Notes under the pieces: model-generated
The model's database searches: none
Seen by the model: only the letters and a program-made list of their open reading frames with translations
Told to the model about the DNA's origin: nothing
Shown here: in pieces, positions 46,582 through 55,718 of the stretch
How positions within the stretch are numbered: the first letter of the stretch is position 1
Layout of the letters: each line of letters starts with the position of its first letter
Origin: an uncultured Caulobacterales bacterium
GTDB taxonomy: Bacteria > Pseudomonadota > Alphaproteobacteria > Caulobacterales > Caulobacteraceae
DNA: 64,000 bases
Assembly: GCA_903862425.1 (NCBI GenBank)
Contig: CAIOYC010000033.1
Coordinates: 1-64,000 of the forward strand
Reading direction: 5' to 3'
Made by a program: the position numbers and the translations under genes

Positions 46582-47265
46582 ATGTCTGAGCGTCGCGTCA
46601 CAACCCTATTCGCCGCCTCGGCCCTGCTGTGCGCCGGGCTCGCTCTCACCGGCTGTGGCCGCTCGCAGGCGGGCAACACCGCCGCCGCCACGACCGCGGC
46701 CCCCGCCCTGCCCGCTACACAGCCGGCGGGCGCCGTCGCCCCCGTGCAGCCGGTGGCCGGACAGCCGTATGCCGGGCAGCCTTATGCCGGAGCCCCTGCG
46801 CCCATGCCCGCCGACCCCTGCCCTTCCATCGGCACCCTGGCCGAAGCCAAGGGCCCCATCGCCCTGAACGGCGCGCGGCTGATCCGGCTGGGCGGCGCGT
46901 GCTCGGCGGGCGACATGACCAACCACCTGCGCAACTTCGCCGACGGCACGCGCTTCATCCTGGTCGCGGACGACCTGCGCGCGGGCGTCCAGCCTGGCGT
47001 GCCGTTCGAGTTGCGCCTCGGCCCGCCCTCCACCAGCGAGGCGGCGGTGATCGGTACGGTGAACTTCTACGGCGCCATGCGTCCCATGGGCTCGGGCCAG
47101 CCGCACAGCATAAGCTTCGACGTGACCCGCGCGGTGCAGTCCCTGGCGGTCAGTGGATGGCCGGCCCAGGGCCTCGGCGTCGCCGTGGCGCCATCGGGTC
47201 CGGTTGCGCCCGGCGCGGACGCCACTATCGGCGCCCTTCGCCTGGTGGCCCAGGCGCCGCGCTAG
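46582..47265 (+). CDS. Lipoprotein of unknown function
   Basis: The 227-residue product has a lipoprotein signal with lipobox ALTGC near residues 22-25. An Ala/Pro/Gln-rich linker follows with two copies of the repeat AGQPY. A globular C-terminal part (about 85-227) contains CPSIGTLAEAKGPIALNGARL, a second Cys in GGACSAGD, and strand-rich sequence. No known family is recognised. The ATG at 46582 follows a GGGAG site and gives the lipoprotein start. It is 60 bases after the DUF1440 gene and converges with a small gene one base away. Confidence 0.75.
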   Translation: MSERRVTTLFAASALLCAGLALTGCGRSQAGNTAAATTAAPALPATQPAGAVAPVQPVAGQPYAGQPYAGAPAPMPADPCPSIGTLAEAKGPIALNGARLIRLGGACSAGDMTNHLRNFADGTRFILVADDLRAGVQPGVPFELRLGPPSTSEAAVIGTVNFYGAMRPMGSGQPHSISFDVTRAVQSLAVSGWPAQGLGVAVAPSGPVAPGADATIGALRLVAQAPR

Positions 47266-47266
47266 A

Positions 47267-47446
47267 TCAGGTCTTGCGCATCGCGGGGCGGGACTTGGAG
47301 GCCGCCTTGGCCGCCGCCGCGCGTTCGGTCTGCTTGCGACCCTGCCCACCGGGGCCGGGTGCGCCGCTCGACGCCGCCTTGCGTTGCGCGACCAGGGCGG
47401 CCAGCGTTTCGGTGGTGGACTTCTTGGGTTCGTCGGTGTCGGACAT
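47267..47446 (-). CDS. Small basic hypothetical protein
   Basis: The 59-residue product (MSDTDEPKKSTTETLAALV at the start) has a short predicted helix and a Lys/Arg/Ala-rich, probably disordered tail. No family is recognised. It lies between the convergent lipoprotein gene and rsmD, on the same strand as rsmD. The start at 47446 avoids an upstream CTG/TTG-like start at 47461. Confidence 0.5.
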   Translation of the reverse strand: MSDTDEPKKSTTETLAALVAQRKAASSGAPGPGGQGRKQTERAAAAKAASKSRPAMRKT

Positions 47447-47482
47447 AGGACACTGTAGCACACCCGTCGCCGCTTGCGCCGT

Positions 47483-48052
47483 TCAACTACCGGTGAAACG
47501 CAGGAAATAGACCGCCGCCGCGCCCCAGCTGCGGTGATCGAGGGGCTCAAACCCTGGCGTCATCGGCGCAGCCTCTTCTGCGGCGCGTTCGAACACGACC
47601 GTGGCGCCGGGGACCAGCCAGCCGCCGGAGCTCAGCGAGGTCAAAGCCCGCTCTCCCAACCCCTTGCGATAGGGCGGGTCGAGGAAGGCGAGGTCGAACG
47701 GCGCGCCCGCACTGGCGGGGCGCAGGCCGAGGTCGGTGGCGTCGCGCCGATGCACGCGGGTTTCGCCGAACAGATGCAGCGCCTCCACATTGCCGCGGAT
47801 CGCGCCGCGCGCCGCCTCGTCGGTCTCCACGAACAGGCAGAAGGCCGCCCCGCGCGACAGCGCCTCGACGCCGAGCCCGCCCGACCCGGCGAACAGGTCG
47901 ATCACCCGAACGCCGTCGAGGCCCGGCGCCCAGGGGGCATGGGCGAGCACGTCGAACAGGGCCTGACGCGCCCGGTCGCTGGTGGGGCGGGTGGTCGACC
48001 CCTGCGGCGCGACCAGGGTTCGCCCACGAAACCGGCCCGAGACGACCCTCAT
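47483..48052 (-). CDS. rsmD: 16S rRNA (guanine(966)-N(2))-methyltransferase
   Basis: The 189-residue SAM-dependent enzyme methylates G966 of 16S rRNA. It starts MRVVSGRFRGRTL, has the SAM-binding DLFAGSGGLGVEALSRGA near 50-67, and the catalytic FLDPPYRKGL near 120. These are RsmD hallmarks and the length is right. Its start overlaps the stop of the TMEM175-like gene by four bases, so the two are coupled. It often follows a pseudouridine synthase (rluB-like) gene; here such a gene is 1.8 kb away. Confidence 0.95.
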   Translation of the reverse strand: MRVVSGRFRGRTLVAPQGSTTRPTSDRARQALFDVLAHAPWAPGLDGVRVIDLFAGSGGLGVEALSRGAAFCLFVETDEAARGAIRGNVEALHLFGETRVHRRDATDLGLRPASAGAPFDLAFLDPPYRKGLGERALTSLSSGGWLVPGATVVFERAAEEAAPMTPGFEPLDHRSWGAAAVYFLRFTGS

Positions 48053-48708
48053 GCGTGCGAAGCAAACAGCTTGTCGGCCCAGGCCTGCACGGCGCGCAGG
48101 AGGGCGACGACAAGGATAGTGAAGCCGATGGCGACGAAACTGCGCTGGGACGACAGCACCAGGGCCACGGCGGCGACCAGCGGCGGCAACAACAACGCCT
48201 GCAGCATTCGCACCCACTTCAAGGCGGGGCCGATCTCCGGGTGGGTCAGCTTGGCGAAAAAGGCCGCATAGCCCCAGGCGATGGCCTGCACGAATCCGCT
48301 CGCCAGGATCAGGGCGTAGTAGATCCAGAAAGTCTTGCCGGTGTGGCCATAGTCCACCAGCAGCCGCACGCCGGTAGGCTGCAGAGCCACCAGGCCGAGC
48401 TGGGCCAGCAACAGGAAGGTGATGACGCCGTCCACGCCGGTCAGCTGGGACAGGATGCGCCGCTGGCCCGACCAGAAGGCGGCGATGACCAGGAAGGTGA
48501 TGGCGTAGGCGCCCAGCGCCGGCCCCATCTGGGCGAACAGCACGTCGAGGTCGCCGTTCCACGCGCTCGGCGGCTTAAGCTCCAGCGCCGCCAGGGTGAT
48601 GACGATGGCGAACACCCCGTCCGACAGCATGATCAGCCGGTCATAGGCGTGGCGCGCCATGCGCTTGGCCAGCGGCTCCTCGGTATCCAGAATCTCGAAC
48701 TCGCCCAT
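48049..48708 (-). CDS. TMEM175-family potassium channel-like protein
   Basis: The 219-residue product has six membrane segments and the family signature LSDGVFAIVITLAALEL near residues 28-44, equivalent to the FSDxxxA motif of TMEM175 channels (DUF1211). Bacterial members form potassium-permeable tetramers. The ATG at 48708 is preferred; a GTG at 48774 would add 22 residues. It overlaps the rsmD start by four bases. Channel activity is inferred from the family. Confidence 0.82.
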   Translation of the reverse strand: MGEFEILDTEEPLAKRMARHAYDRLIMLSDGVFAIVITLAALELKPPSAWNGDLDVLFAQMGPALGAYAITFLVIAAFWSGQRRILSQLTGVDGVITFLLLAQLGLVALQPTGVRLLVDYGHTGKTFWIYYALILASGFVQAIAWGYAAFFAKLTHPEIGPALKWVRMLQALLLPPLVAAVALVLSSQRSFVAIGFTILVVALLRAVQAWADKLFASHA

Positions 48709-48815
48709 GCCGCCCTGTCGCTTCCACGCGGCAATCTGCCCCGTACCGCCCAATGGGTGCAACCACTTGCGCACCTGGAATGCCCCGTCGATGGTGCGAC
48801 CGATCGGGGGACCTC

Positions 48816-49871
48816 ATGGCGAAGACGAGGCCGGCGCCGCTGAAGCGGATCGGGCTGGACGGACGAGGCTGGCTGGCCCTGGCTGTGCTGGCCATCCTGT
48901 GGGGACTGGTGCTGCGCGGCTGGACGCCGATGGTCGGCCTGCCCACCGGAGTGGCGCTGAGCCACCTGATCCACACCCCCGCTCTCGTTCGCAGCGGCTT
49001 CGCCTTCGACATCGGCGCAACGCGAATCTTCGGCGGCATGGCGCCGCTGGACATCCTGGGTCGCTTCGCCCTTTACGCCCTGGAGACAGCGGCGGTGGGA
49101 CTGGTGGGGTGGATGGGGCTCGCCTTCATCGCCCGTGTGCGCCCTCTGCGCCTGCTCAGCGACGCGCCAAGGTTCCGCTGGCGCCTCGTGCTGTTCGGCC
49201 TGTGCGCCAGCGCGGGGGTGATCCTTGCGGTGCGCATCGCGCAAGCGACGATGAGTGGCGAGGACGTGATCCTCGGCTGGGGCGTCGGCCCCCTGCCCGC
49301 CCAGATGCTTTGGGGCGCGTGCCTGCTGGCGCTGACCCTGATGGTGGGTTTCTTCGAGGAGGCGGTGTTCCGTGGCGGGCTGCTGCGCCTCGCACCGAAG
49401 TCCCCGTGGTTGATACCGCTGGCCATCCTCGTCAACGCCGCCCTGTTCGCCGGTGTGCACGGCGCCCAGTCGCCGGTGGAGTTCGTGGACCGGCTGGCGC
49501 TGGGCGTGGCGCTCGGATGGGCGACCTTGCGCCTGCGCGGGATCGAGCTCGCCGTGGGCCTGCACGCCGGGCTCGACTTCGCCGCCATGCTGCTTAACCC
49601 CGCCGAGTTGGAACGCTCCGCCATGGCCGCCGGCGCCAGCCTGACCCCGCCCAGCGCCGCGCCGCAGACCTTCCCGCTCCTGGTGGAGCTGGCGGCGGGC
49701 GCCGTGATGGCGGTGGTGCTGTCCTTCGCCGCCCTCGCTTTGGCCGAACTCGCCATCCGCGTCGGCGGCTGGCTCAGGCTCGACCTGCCGAAAGCGGAGA
49801 CTGCGCCCGTCAGCGACCCCTGGGCTTCGACGCCGGCGGACGAGCAGGACCGCGAGCCCCAGCTGGCTTAG
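48816..49871 (+). CDS. CPBP-family intramembrane metalloprotease
   Basis: The 351-residue product has about eight membrane segments. The CPBP (Abi/Rce1) motifs are present: FFEEAVFRGGLLR near 180, FAGVHG near 213 and LHAGLDFAAML near 250, which supply the Glu and His active-site residues. Family members process prenylated proteins or act in peptide immunity and stress. The ATG at 48816 follows GGGGGA. Its last 62 bases overlap the end of the convergent pseudouridine synthase gene. Confidence 0.87.
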   Translation: MAKTRPAPLKRIGLDGRGWLALAVLAILWGLVLRGWTPMVGLPTGVALSHLIHTPALVRSGFAFDIGATRIFGGMAPLDILGRFALYALETAAVGLVGWMGLAFIARVRPLRLLSDAPRFRWRLVLFGLCASAGVILAVRIAQATMSGEDVILGWGVGPLPAQMLWGACLLALTLMVGFFEEAVFRGGLLRLAPKSPWLIPLAILVNAALFAGVHGAQSPVEFVDRLALGVALGWATLRLRGIELAVGLHAGLDFAAMLLNPAELERSAMAAGASLTPPSAAPQTFPLLVELAAGAVMAVVLSFAALALAELAIRVGGWLRLDLPKAETAPVSDPWASTPADEQDREPQLA

Positions 49872-51108
49872 CGCCAGGCTTGCCGCCTGCGAGCTTTCCC
49901 CCCGCCGGCTTGAACGTCAGGTCGGTGGAGTGGGCCTTGGCGAGGGCCGACTTTGCGGGAGCGGCCTTGCGGTTGGGCTTGGCGGCGTGGGGCGATTCCT
50001 TCTTCTTCGCCTTGGCCCAGCCGGTCTTGTATTCCTTCTTCGGCTTGGGCTCGGCCGCGGCGCGGCGGCTGGCGATCTTGTCGGGACGCAGCACCGGTGT
50101 CTTGCCCTTGGGCATGAGCAGGCCGCCCCCGGTGGCGCTGCCCTTGGGCATGCTTTCCGGCGCGATCAGGCCTTCGAGCTGTTCGCGGATCACGCGCGGC
50201 CCGATCTCCTCCGCCGCGCCCGAGGGCAGCGTGCCGAGCACGAACGGACCATAGGCCAGGCGGATCAGCCGGTTCACCTTCAGCCCGATATGCTCCAGCA
50301 CGCGGCGCACCTCGCGGTTCTTGCCCTCGGTGATGGCGACGGTGATCCACACATTGGCCGGGCCCTTGCGGTCCACGTCCATGGCGGCGTGCTTCATCTT
50401 GTCGAGCTTCGCCTCCATGGCGCCGTACCGCACACCTTCGACCGTGATCCCGTCCTTCAGCTTGTCGAGCTTCTCCTGGCTGGTGTGGCCATAGCAGCGG
50501 GCGCGATACTGACGCACCCAGCCGGTGGCGGGCAGTTCCAGCGCGCGGGCCACCTCGCCATCGTTGGTCAGCAGCAGCAGGCCCTCGGACGCGATGTCGA
50601 GACGCCCCACGGAGATTACCCGCGGCAGGCCCTCGGGCAGGTGGTCGAACACGCTGGGGCGGCCCTTGGGATCCTTGTGCGCAGTGATCAGGCCGACGGG
50701 CTTGTGGTAGCGCCACAGCCGCGCCGGCTCCTTGTCGCTCACCACCTCGCCGTTGACGGTGAGGATGTCGCCCGTCCCGACCTTGACCGCAGGCGTCGTC
50801 AGCACCTGGCCGTTCAGGGCCACGCGGCCCTCGGCGATCAGGCGTTCGATGTCGCGGCGCGAGGCGACGCCGGCGCGGGCCAGCACCTTGGCCACCCGCT
50901 CTTCGGTCTCCGGCGCCACGCTATCCGGATCCGGCGCCGGCCGGGGCGCGAGGACGGGTTCAGGCTTGGCGAGGGGTTTAGGGGCGCGCAGAACCTTGGC
51001 GCCGAGGCCGGGCGCGGCTGCGCCGGCAGGGACCTTGGCCGCCCCCTTACGAACGGGGGCTTGACCGGCGCGGGGCGCGCGCCTTGGGTGCTCTTTGTGA
51101 TCGACCAT
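49810..51108 (-). CDS. rluB: 23S rRNA pseudouridine synthase (RluB/RsuA family)
   Basis: The 432-residue product has an S4 RNA-binding domain (RVAKVLARAGVASRRDIERLIAEGRV near 58-83), then the RsuA-type synthase domain with catalytic Asp in VGRLDIASEGLLLLTNDG near 160 and NREVRRVLEHIG near 258. The family modifies a uridine in 23S rRNA. A long C-terminal tail of about 120 residues is rich in Lys, Ala, Pro and Gly and is probably disordered, a common feature in this clade. Assignment to rluB rather than rluE/rsuA is by general layout. Its 5' end overlaps the start of the divergent tadA gene. Confidence 0.88.
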   Translation of the reverse strand: MVDHKEHPRRAPRAGQAPVRKGAAKVPAGAAAPGLGAKVLRAPKPLAKPEPVLAPRPAPDPDSVAPETEERVAKVLARAGVASRRDIERLIAEGRVALNGQVLTTPAVKVGTGDILTVNGEVVSDKEPARLWRYHKPVGLITAHKDPKGRPSVFDHLPEGLPRVISVGRLDIASEGLLLLTNDGEVARALELPATGWVRQYRARCYGHTSQEKLDKLKDGITVEGVRYGAMEAKLDKMKHAAMDVDRKGPANVWITVAITEGKNREVRRVLEHIGLKVNRLIRLAYGPFVLGTLPSGAAEEIGPRVIREQLEGLIAPESMPKGSATGGGLLMPKGKTPVLRPDKIASRRAAAEPKPKKEYKTGWAKAKKKESPHAAKPNRKAAPAKSALAKAHSTDLTFKPAGGKLAGGKPGAKPAGARGPARPPASKPRGR

Positions 51109-51561
51109 GACGAACAGACCATGCGCATCGCCCTCGCCGAGGCGCAAGCCGCCGCGGACGCCGGCGAGACCCCGGTCGGCGCGGTAATCATCGATCCGGC
51201 GACCGGCGAAGTGATCGCCAAGGCTGGCAACGCCCCCATCGGCACGCATGACCCCACCGCCCATGCTGAGATCCGCGCCATCCGCGCGGCGGCGTCGAAA
51301 CTGGGCAATTACCGGCTCACGGGACTGACCCTGTTCGTGACGCTGGAGCCGTGCCCCATGTGCGCCGGGGCCATCAGCCATGCGCGCCTCGGCCGGGTGG
51401 TGTTCGGCGCCTCGGACCCCAAGGGCGGCGGCGTGATCCATGGTGCCACGGTGTTCGACCAGCCCACCTGCCACTGGAAGCCTGAGATTGCATCGGGCGT
51501 GCTGGCGGACGAGAGCGCCGACCTGCTACGCGGGTTCTTTCGGGCAAGGCGGGTGAAATGA
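51097..51561 (+). CDS. tadA: tRNA(Arg) adenosine-34 deaminase
   Basis: The enzyme deaminates A34 of tRNA-Arg to inosine. The 154-residue product has the zinc site motifs HAE in DPTAHAEIRAI near 63-65 and PCPMC near 93-97, typical of TadA. Homologues have several residues before the MRxAL segment (such as D.D/H...M), so the GTG at 51097 (IDHDEQTMRIAL) is preferred over the ATG at 51121; a GTG at 51088 is also possible. It overlaps the divergent rluB start by 12 bases and the next gene by four. Confidence 0.93.
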   Translation: MIDHDEQTMRIALAEAQAAADAGETPVGAVIIDPATGEVIAKAGNAPIGTHDPTAHAEIRAIRAAASKLGNYRLTGLTLFVTLEPCPMCAGAISHARLGRVVFGASDPKGGGVIHGATVFDQPTCHWKPEIASGVLADESADLLRGFFRARRVK

Positions 51562-52058
51562 GATTCGGGATTCCGGGACTGATCGCGGCGCTGGCCTTCA
51601 CCGCGCCGGCCATGTCCAAACCTCGCGAGACGCCGCCGCCGGTCGCCGCAGCGGGACCGGAGGCCTTCGTGCGCTGGGTCTACGGTCGCTATGCCACCAA
51701 CGACACGTTCGACAACCATACACAGTACTCGCCAGGGCTTCGCGCCCTGTTTGCGCGAAACACCCGGTTGGCCGACGGCGTCACCGAGAACAACGAGATC
51801 GACGAACTGTGCCAGTGCCAGGACTGGGATCACCTGCACATTACGTCGCTCGACGTCTCGCCCGTGGTCGCCAGACGGACCGAGGCCAAGGTGGGCTTCG
51901 TCAATGGCGGGACGCACGAAGCCCTGACTCTGAAACTGTTGCTCACCCCCGCCGGATGGCGCGTGGACGACGTGATCCATCCCAAGCCCGACCGCAGTCC
52001 TAGCCTGCGCGCCCGTCTGGTGGATGAGAACCGCCGCATGGCGTCCGGCAAACCTTAA
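51558..52058 (+). CDS. Secreted DUF3828-like protein
   Basis: The 166-residue product has a signal peptide (to about AMSK), then AFVRWVYGRYAT, an ELCQCQDWDHL segment with a Cys pair, and a strand-rich end with WRVDDVIHP and PSLRARLVDEN. This pattern fits DUF3828, small secreted proteins with a DUF4440/NTF2-like feel and no known function. The start codon overlaps the tadA stop by four bases. Family call is moderate. Confidence 0.65.
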   Translation: MRFGIPGLIAALAFTAPAMSKPRETPPPVAAAGPEAFVRWVYGRYATNDTFDNHTQYSPGLRALFARNTRLADGVTENNEIDELCQCQDWDHLHITSLDVSPVVARRTEAKVGFVNGGTHEALTLKLLLTPAGWRVDDVIHPKPDRSPSLRARLVDENRRMASGKP

Positions 52059-52141
52059 CGCCACGGCAACTTGCTGAGCTTCGGCCAAGACGGCATCGTC
52101 GCCGCCGAGTCGGAACGCGGTGCGCCGCGAGGGGTGATGTG

Positions 52142-54895
52142 ATGAAGCTTGGCAAGACGCTGCTCGTTCTGTTGCTGGCCGGGGCCTCGGCCCAGGCCAT
52201 GGCCAAGCCGGCCGTAACCAAGCCCGCGCCAGTCGCCGCGACCCTGCCCAGCCTCGACATCCCCGCCACCAGGATCGTGCTCAAGAACGGCCTGACCGTC
52301 ATCGTCCACGAGGACCACAAGGCCCCCATCGTGGCGGTGAACATCTGGTACCACGTCGGCTCCAAGAACGAGCCGGCCGGACGCACCGGCTTCGCCCACC
52401 TGTTCGAGCACCTCATGTTCGGCGGCAAGAACGGCAACCAGAAGGGCTGGTTCGAGAAGATGGAGGCGGTGGGCGCCACCGACCTCAACGGCACCACCAA
52501 TACCGACCGCACCAACTTCTTCGAGACCGTGCCCACCGGCGCCCTCGACATGACCCTGTACATGGAGGCCCAGCGCATGGGCCACCTGCTCGACGGTTTC
52601 GACGAGAAGCTGCTGACCACCCAGCGCGGCGTGGTGCAGAACGAGAAGCGCCAGGGCGACAACCAGCCTTACCGCCTGTCGGAAGACATCATCGTCCACT
52701 CCACCTGGCCCGCCGGCCACCCCTACAGTCACACGGTGATCGGCGAGATGACCGACCTCGACGCCGCCAAGGTGGACGACGTGAAGGACTGGTTCTCAAA
52801 ATATTACGGCCCGACCAACGCCACGGTGGTGCTGGCGGGCGACATCACCCCCGCCGAGGCCAAGGCCAAGATGGAGCGCTATTTCGGCGCCATCTCGCCG
52901 GGTGTGCCGGTGTCGCGCCAGAAGACCTGGATCGCCAAGCGCTCGGGACGCCAGTTCGCCATCGCCCAGGACCGCGTGGCCCAGCCGCGCCTGTACATGG
53001 TTTGGAACACGCCGGGCTGGGGCACGGCGGAGGGCGACTATCTGGCCCTGCTGTCGGACGTGCTCGACAGCGGCAAGTCATCCCGCCTCTACAACCGCCT
53101 GGTCTACAGGGATCAACTCGCCACGAGCGTCAGCACCGAGATCGACGACAGCGAGGTGGCCGGCCAGTTCTACATCGTCGTCACCGCCAAGCCGGGCGTC
53201 GACCTCGCCAAGGTCGAGGCTATCGTCAACGAGGAGCTGGACCGCCTGCTGAAGGACGGCCCGACGCCCGCCGAGATGCAGCGCGTGCGCACCCGCCGCA
53301 TCGCCGACCGGGTGCGTCAGGCCGAGCGCGTGGGCGGCTTCGGCGGCAAGTCCGACATCCTGGCCGAATCCCAGACCTATGGCGACAGCCCGGAGGCCTG
53401 GAAGATAACCTTTGAACGCGACCGCACCGCCGCCGCCGCGGACCTGACCGCCGCCGGGCGCAAGTGGCTGAGCGACGGCGTGTTCAGCCTCTACATCACG
53501 CCCTTCCCCGAGGTGGCGGCTGAAAAGAGCGTGACGCCGGCGACCAGCGCCCCTGTCCCCTCCGCCGCCAAGCCCGCCGGCTTCGCGCCCTTCAAGCGCG
53601 CCACGTTGAAGAACGGCATGAAGGTGATCGTGGCCGAACGTCACGACGTGCCCCTGGTCAATGTCAGCCTGGTGATGGACGCGGGTACGGCCTCGGACCA
53701 GTTTGCCAAGCCGGGCGCGGCCTCGCTCACCGCCGCCCTGCTGTCCGACGGCACCGACACCCTGGACGCCCCGGCCTTCAGCGATCGGCTGCTGGAGCTC
53801 GGCGCGCGGTTCAACGCCGCGGCGGGACGCGACAGCACCTTCGCCACGGTCAGCGCGCTCAAAGTCAATCTCGACCCGTCGCTCGACCTGTTCGCCGACG
53901 CGGTGCGCCACACGGCCTTCCGACCGACCGACGTGGCGCGCGAGAAGGCCTTGCGCATCGCCGCCATTCAGCAGGCCAAGCGCCAGCCCGGCGCGGCTCT
54001 GCGTATCGAGCCCACCCTCGTCTTCGGCCCGACCCACCCCTATGGCGTATTGGCCACCGAGCAGACCGTGGCGGCCCTGACACCGCAGGACCTGAAGGCC
54101 TATCACGACACGTGGATCCAGCCGGGCGGCGCGACCCTGGTGGTGGTGGGCGACACCACACTCGACGCCATCCTGCCCAAGCTCGAGGCGCGCTTCGGCG
54201 ACTGGAAGCCCGCCAGCCCGCCGACCAAGACGGTCAGGGCGCCGCCCCTGGCCTCCAGCCAGAGCGTCTATCTGATCGACAAGCCCGGCGCGGCCCAGTC
54301 CGCCATCGCCGCCGCCGAGGTCGCGCCCACGCGCCTCAACGATTCGGACGACCTGGCCATCGAGGCGATGAACACCTCCCTCGGCGGCGCCTTCACCTCG
54401 CGTCTGAACATGAACCTGCGCGAGGACAAGCACTGGTCCTATGGCGCCTCCAGCTTCGTGCAGTCCTCACGCGGGGCGGGCCTGTTCATGGCCTTCGCCC
54501 CGGTCCAGACCGACAAGACGGTGGAGTCCTTCACCGAGATGAAGAAGGAGCTCAACGACATCGCCGCCGGCCGGCCGATCAGCGCCGAAGAGTTGGCCCT
54601 GGCCCGAAACAACCTGACCCAGTCCCTGTCGGGCCAGTGGGAGACCTCGGCCGCCGTAGCCACCTCGCTGAACCAGATCGCCGGCGACAACCTGCCGGAC
54701 GACTACTACGCCACCTACGCATCGCGCATCGCGGCGCTGAACACGGCGGACGTAGCGCGCGCGGCCGGACGGGTGGTGCATCCCAACGCCGTCACCTGGG
54801 TGATCCTCGGCGACCGCGCCAAGGTCGAGCCGGGCCTGAAGGCCCTCGGCGTCACCGTCCACCACATCGACGCCGACGGGAAGTCGCTGGATTAG
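52142..54895 (+). CDS. M16-family zinc metalloprotease, two-domain
   Basis: The 917-residue secreted product (signal peptide to about AMAK) has an active N-terminal M16 domain with the inverted zinc motif HLFEH near residue 88 and the downstream Glu in QNEKRQGDN near 165. A second, inactive M16 domain (from about 480) has a matching fold but no HxxEH. Such proteins (pitrilysin/PqqL-like) degrade peptides in the periplasm. The GAGGGG ribosome site supports ATG 52142; a GTG at 52139 adds one residue. Confidence 0.93.
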   Translation: MKLGKTLLVLLLAGASAQAMAKPAVTKPAPVAATLPSLDIPATRIVLKNGLTVIVHEDHKAPIVAVNIWYHVGSKNEPAGRTGFAHLFEHLMFGGKNGNQKGWFEKMEAVGATDLNGTTNTDRTNFFETVPTGALDMTLYMEAQRMGHLLDGFDEKLLTTQRGVVQNEKRQGDNQPYRLSEDIIVHSTWPAGHPYSHTVIGEMTDLDAAKVDDVKDWFSKYYGPTNATVVLAGDITPAEAKAKMERYFGAISPGVPVSRQKTWIAKRSGRQFAIAQDRVAQPRLYMVWNTPGWGTAEGDYLALLSDVLDSGKSSRLYNRLVYRDQLATSVSTEIDDSEVAGQFYIVVTAKPGVDLAKVEAIVNEELDRLLKDGPTPAEMQRVRTRRIADRVRQAERVGGFGGKSDILAESQTYGDSPEAWKITFERDRTAAAADLTAAGRKWLSDGVFSLYITPFPEVAAEKSVTPATSAPVPSAAKPAGFAPFKRATLKNGMKVIVAERHDVPLVNVSLVMDAGTASDQFAKPGAASLTAALLSDGTDTLDAPAFSDRLLELGARFNAAAGRDSTFATVSALKVNLDPSLDLFADAVRHTAFRPTDVAREKALRIAAIQQAKRQPGAALRIEPTLVFGPTHPYGVLATEQTVAALTPQDLKAYHDTWIQPGGATLVVVGDTTLDAILPKLEARFGDWKPASPPTKTVRAPPLASSQSVYLIDKPGAAQSAIAAAEVAPTRLNDSDDLAIEAMNTSLGGAFTSRLNMNLREDKHWSYGASSFVQSSRGAGLFMAFAPVQTDKTVESFTEMKKELNDIAAGRPISAEELALARNNLTQSLSGQWETSAAVATSLNQIAGDNLPDDYYATYASRIAALNTADVARAAGRVVHPNAVTWVILGDRAKVEPGLKALGVTVHHIDADGKSLD

Positions 54896-55078
54896 CGGCG
54901 ACAACGGGGATGGGTGGACCGATAGCCGCTCATCCCTGCCGGTGTGGCCGTGATGATCAGTCATCCGAACTGCGCAATCGAGCGCCGCCGACTCTGCTTT
55001 TGAATCCGATGTCTTCGTTCAGGCGCCCAACCAAATACCATTTTCGACCCTAAGCAGACAGTCGGTCGGTGGCATCAA

Positions 55079-55657
55079 TCACGGCGTGGCATTGTCAGGA
55101 TGGGCGTAGTTGCGCGCACGGTCCGCCTTTACGACGTAGGCCGTTCCCGTCCAGGTCAGGTCATCGCTCAAAGGCAGTGCGCCATTTGGCATCACAGGCA
55201 CAACGCGGGCGTCAGGCCAGCGCCTACCGATGTCTGTCAGAATGCGAGTGCGGAATTTAGTCGCTAGGTCAGGGTGCTCCCCTTGGAGAAACGTCAGCCA
55301 GGGCCGCCCTTGATGGCCACCGTCGTCAACGAACACCTCAGGGTCATCGTCATTGGTGCCCCGCCACACGCCAACGTAAATCGTCTTGGTGAGTACGCTC
55401 TTGGCAAAAGGCGGTTCGTCCTTTGGGGCACTCTTGCGAAACTCAATCCACTGCTGACTGCCGTCGTCCACATGCAGCCCCCCAGCGCTAGCCTCTCGCC
55501 GCAGTATGTCTAGGAGGTCAGCCCTATCGCTGGCGGCGAGAAGCGGCAGCTCGATAGCTGCCACCGTTCGGTTGCTGGCCGGCTGCGGAGTTGGCGCGCA
55601 GCCGGCTGACAGAGCTACAATCGCAATCATCGAAGCGACAGTAGTCTGCTTGCCCAT
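55079..55657 (-). CDS. Lipoprotein of unknown function
   Basis: The 192-residue product has a lipoprotein signal with lipobox LSAGC near residue 20. The mature part has an alpha/beta pattern with ADLLDILRREASAGGLHVDD, VFVDDGGHQGRPWLTF and FRTRILTDIGRRWPDARVVPV, but no family is recognised. GC content is clearly lower than in neighbouring genes, suggesting recent acquisition. It lies in a 1.6 kb patch of unknown genes and non-coding DNA. Confidence 0.65.
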   Translation of the reverse strand: MGKQTTVASMIAIVALSAGCAPTPQPASNRTVAAIELPLLAASDRADLLDILRREASAGGLHVDDGSQQWIEFRKSAPKDEPPFAKSVLTKTIYVGVWRGTNDDDPEVFVDDGGHQGRPWLTFLQGEHPDLATKFRTRILTDIGRRWPDARVVPVMPNGALPLSDDLTWTGTAYVVKADRARNYAHPDNATP

Positions 55658-55718
55658 ACCCCATTATCCGGTTCAGGAGCTGGGCTGGTCAATGCCCAAC
55701 TTCCACCCTAGTCCGACA

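Noticed and set aside
54896-54960. Possible terminator after the M16 peptidase gene
   Set aside because: GGGATG/CATCCC arms are present, but the loop is large and there is no T-run.
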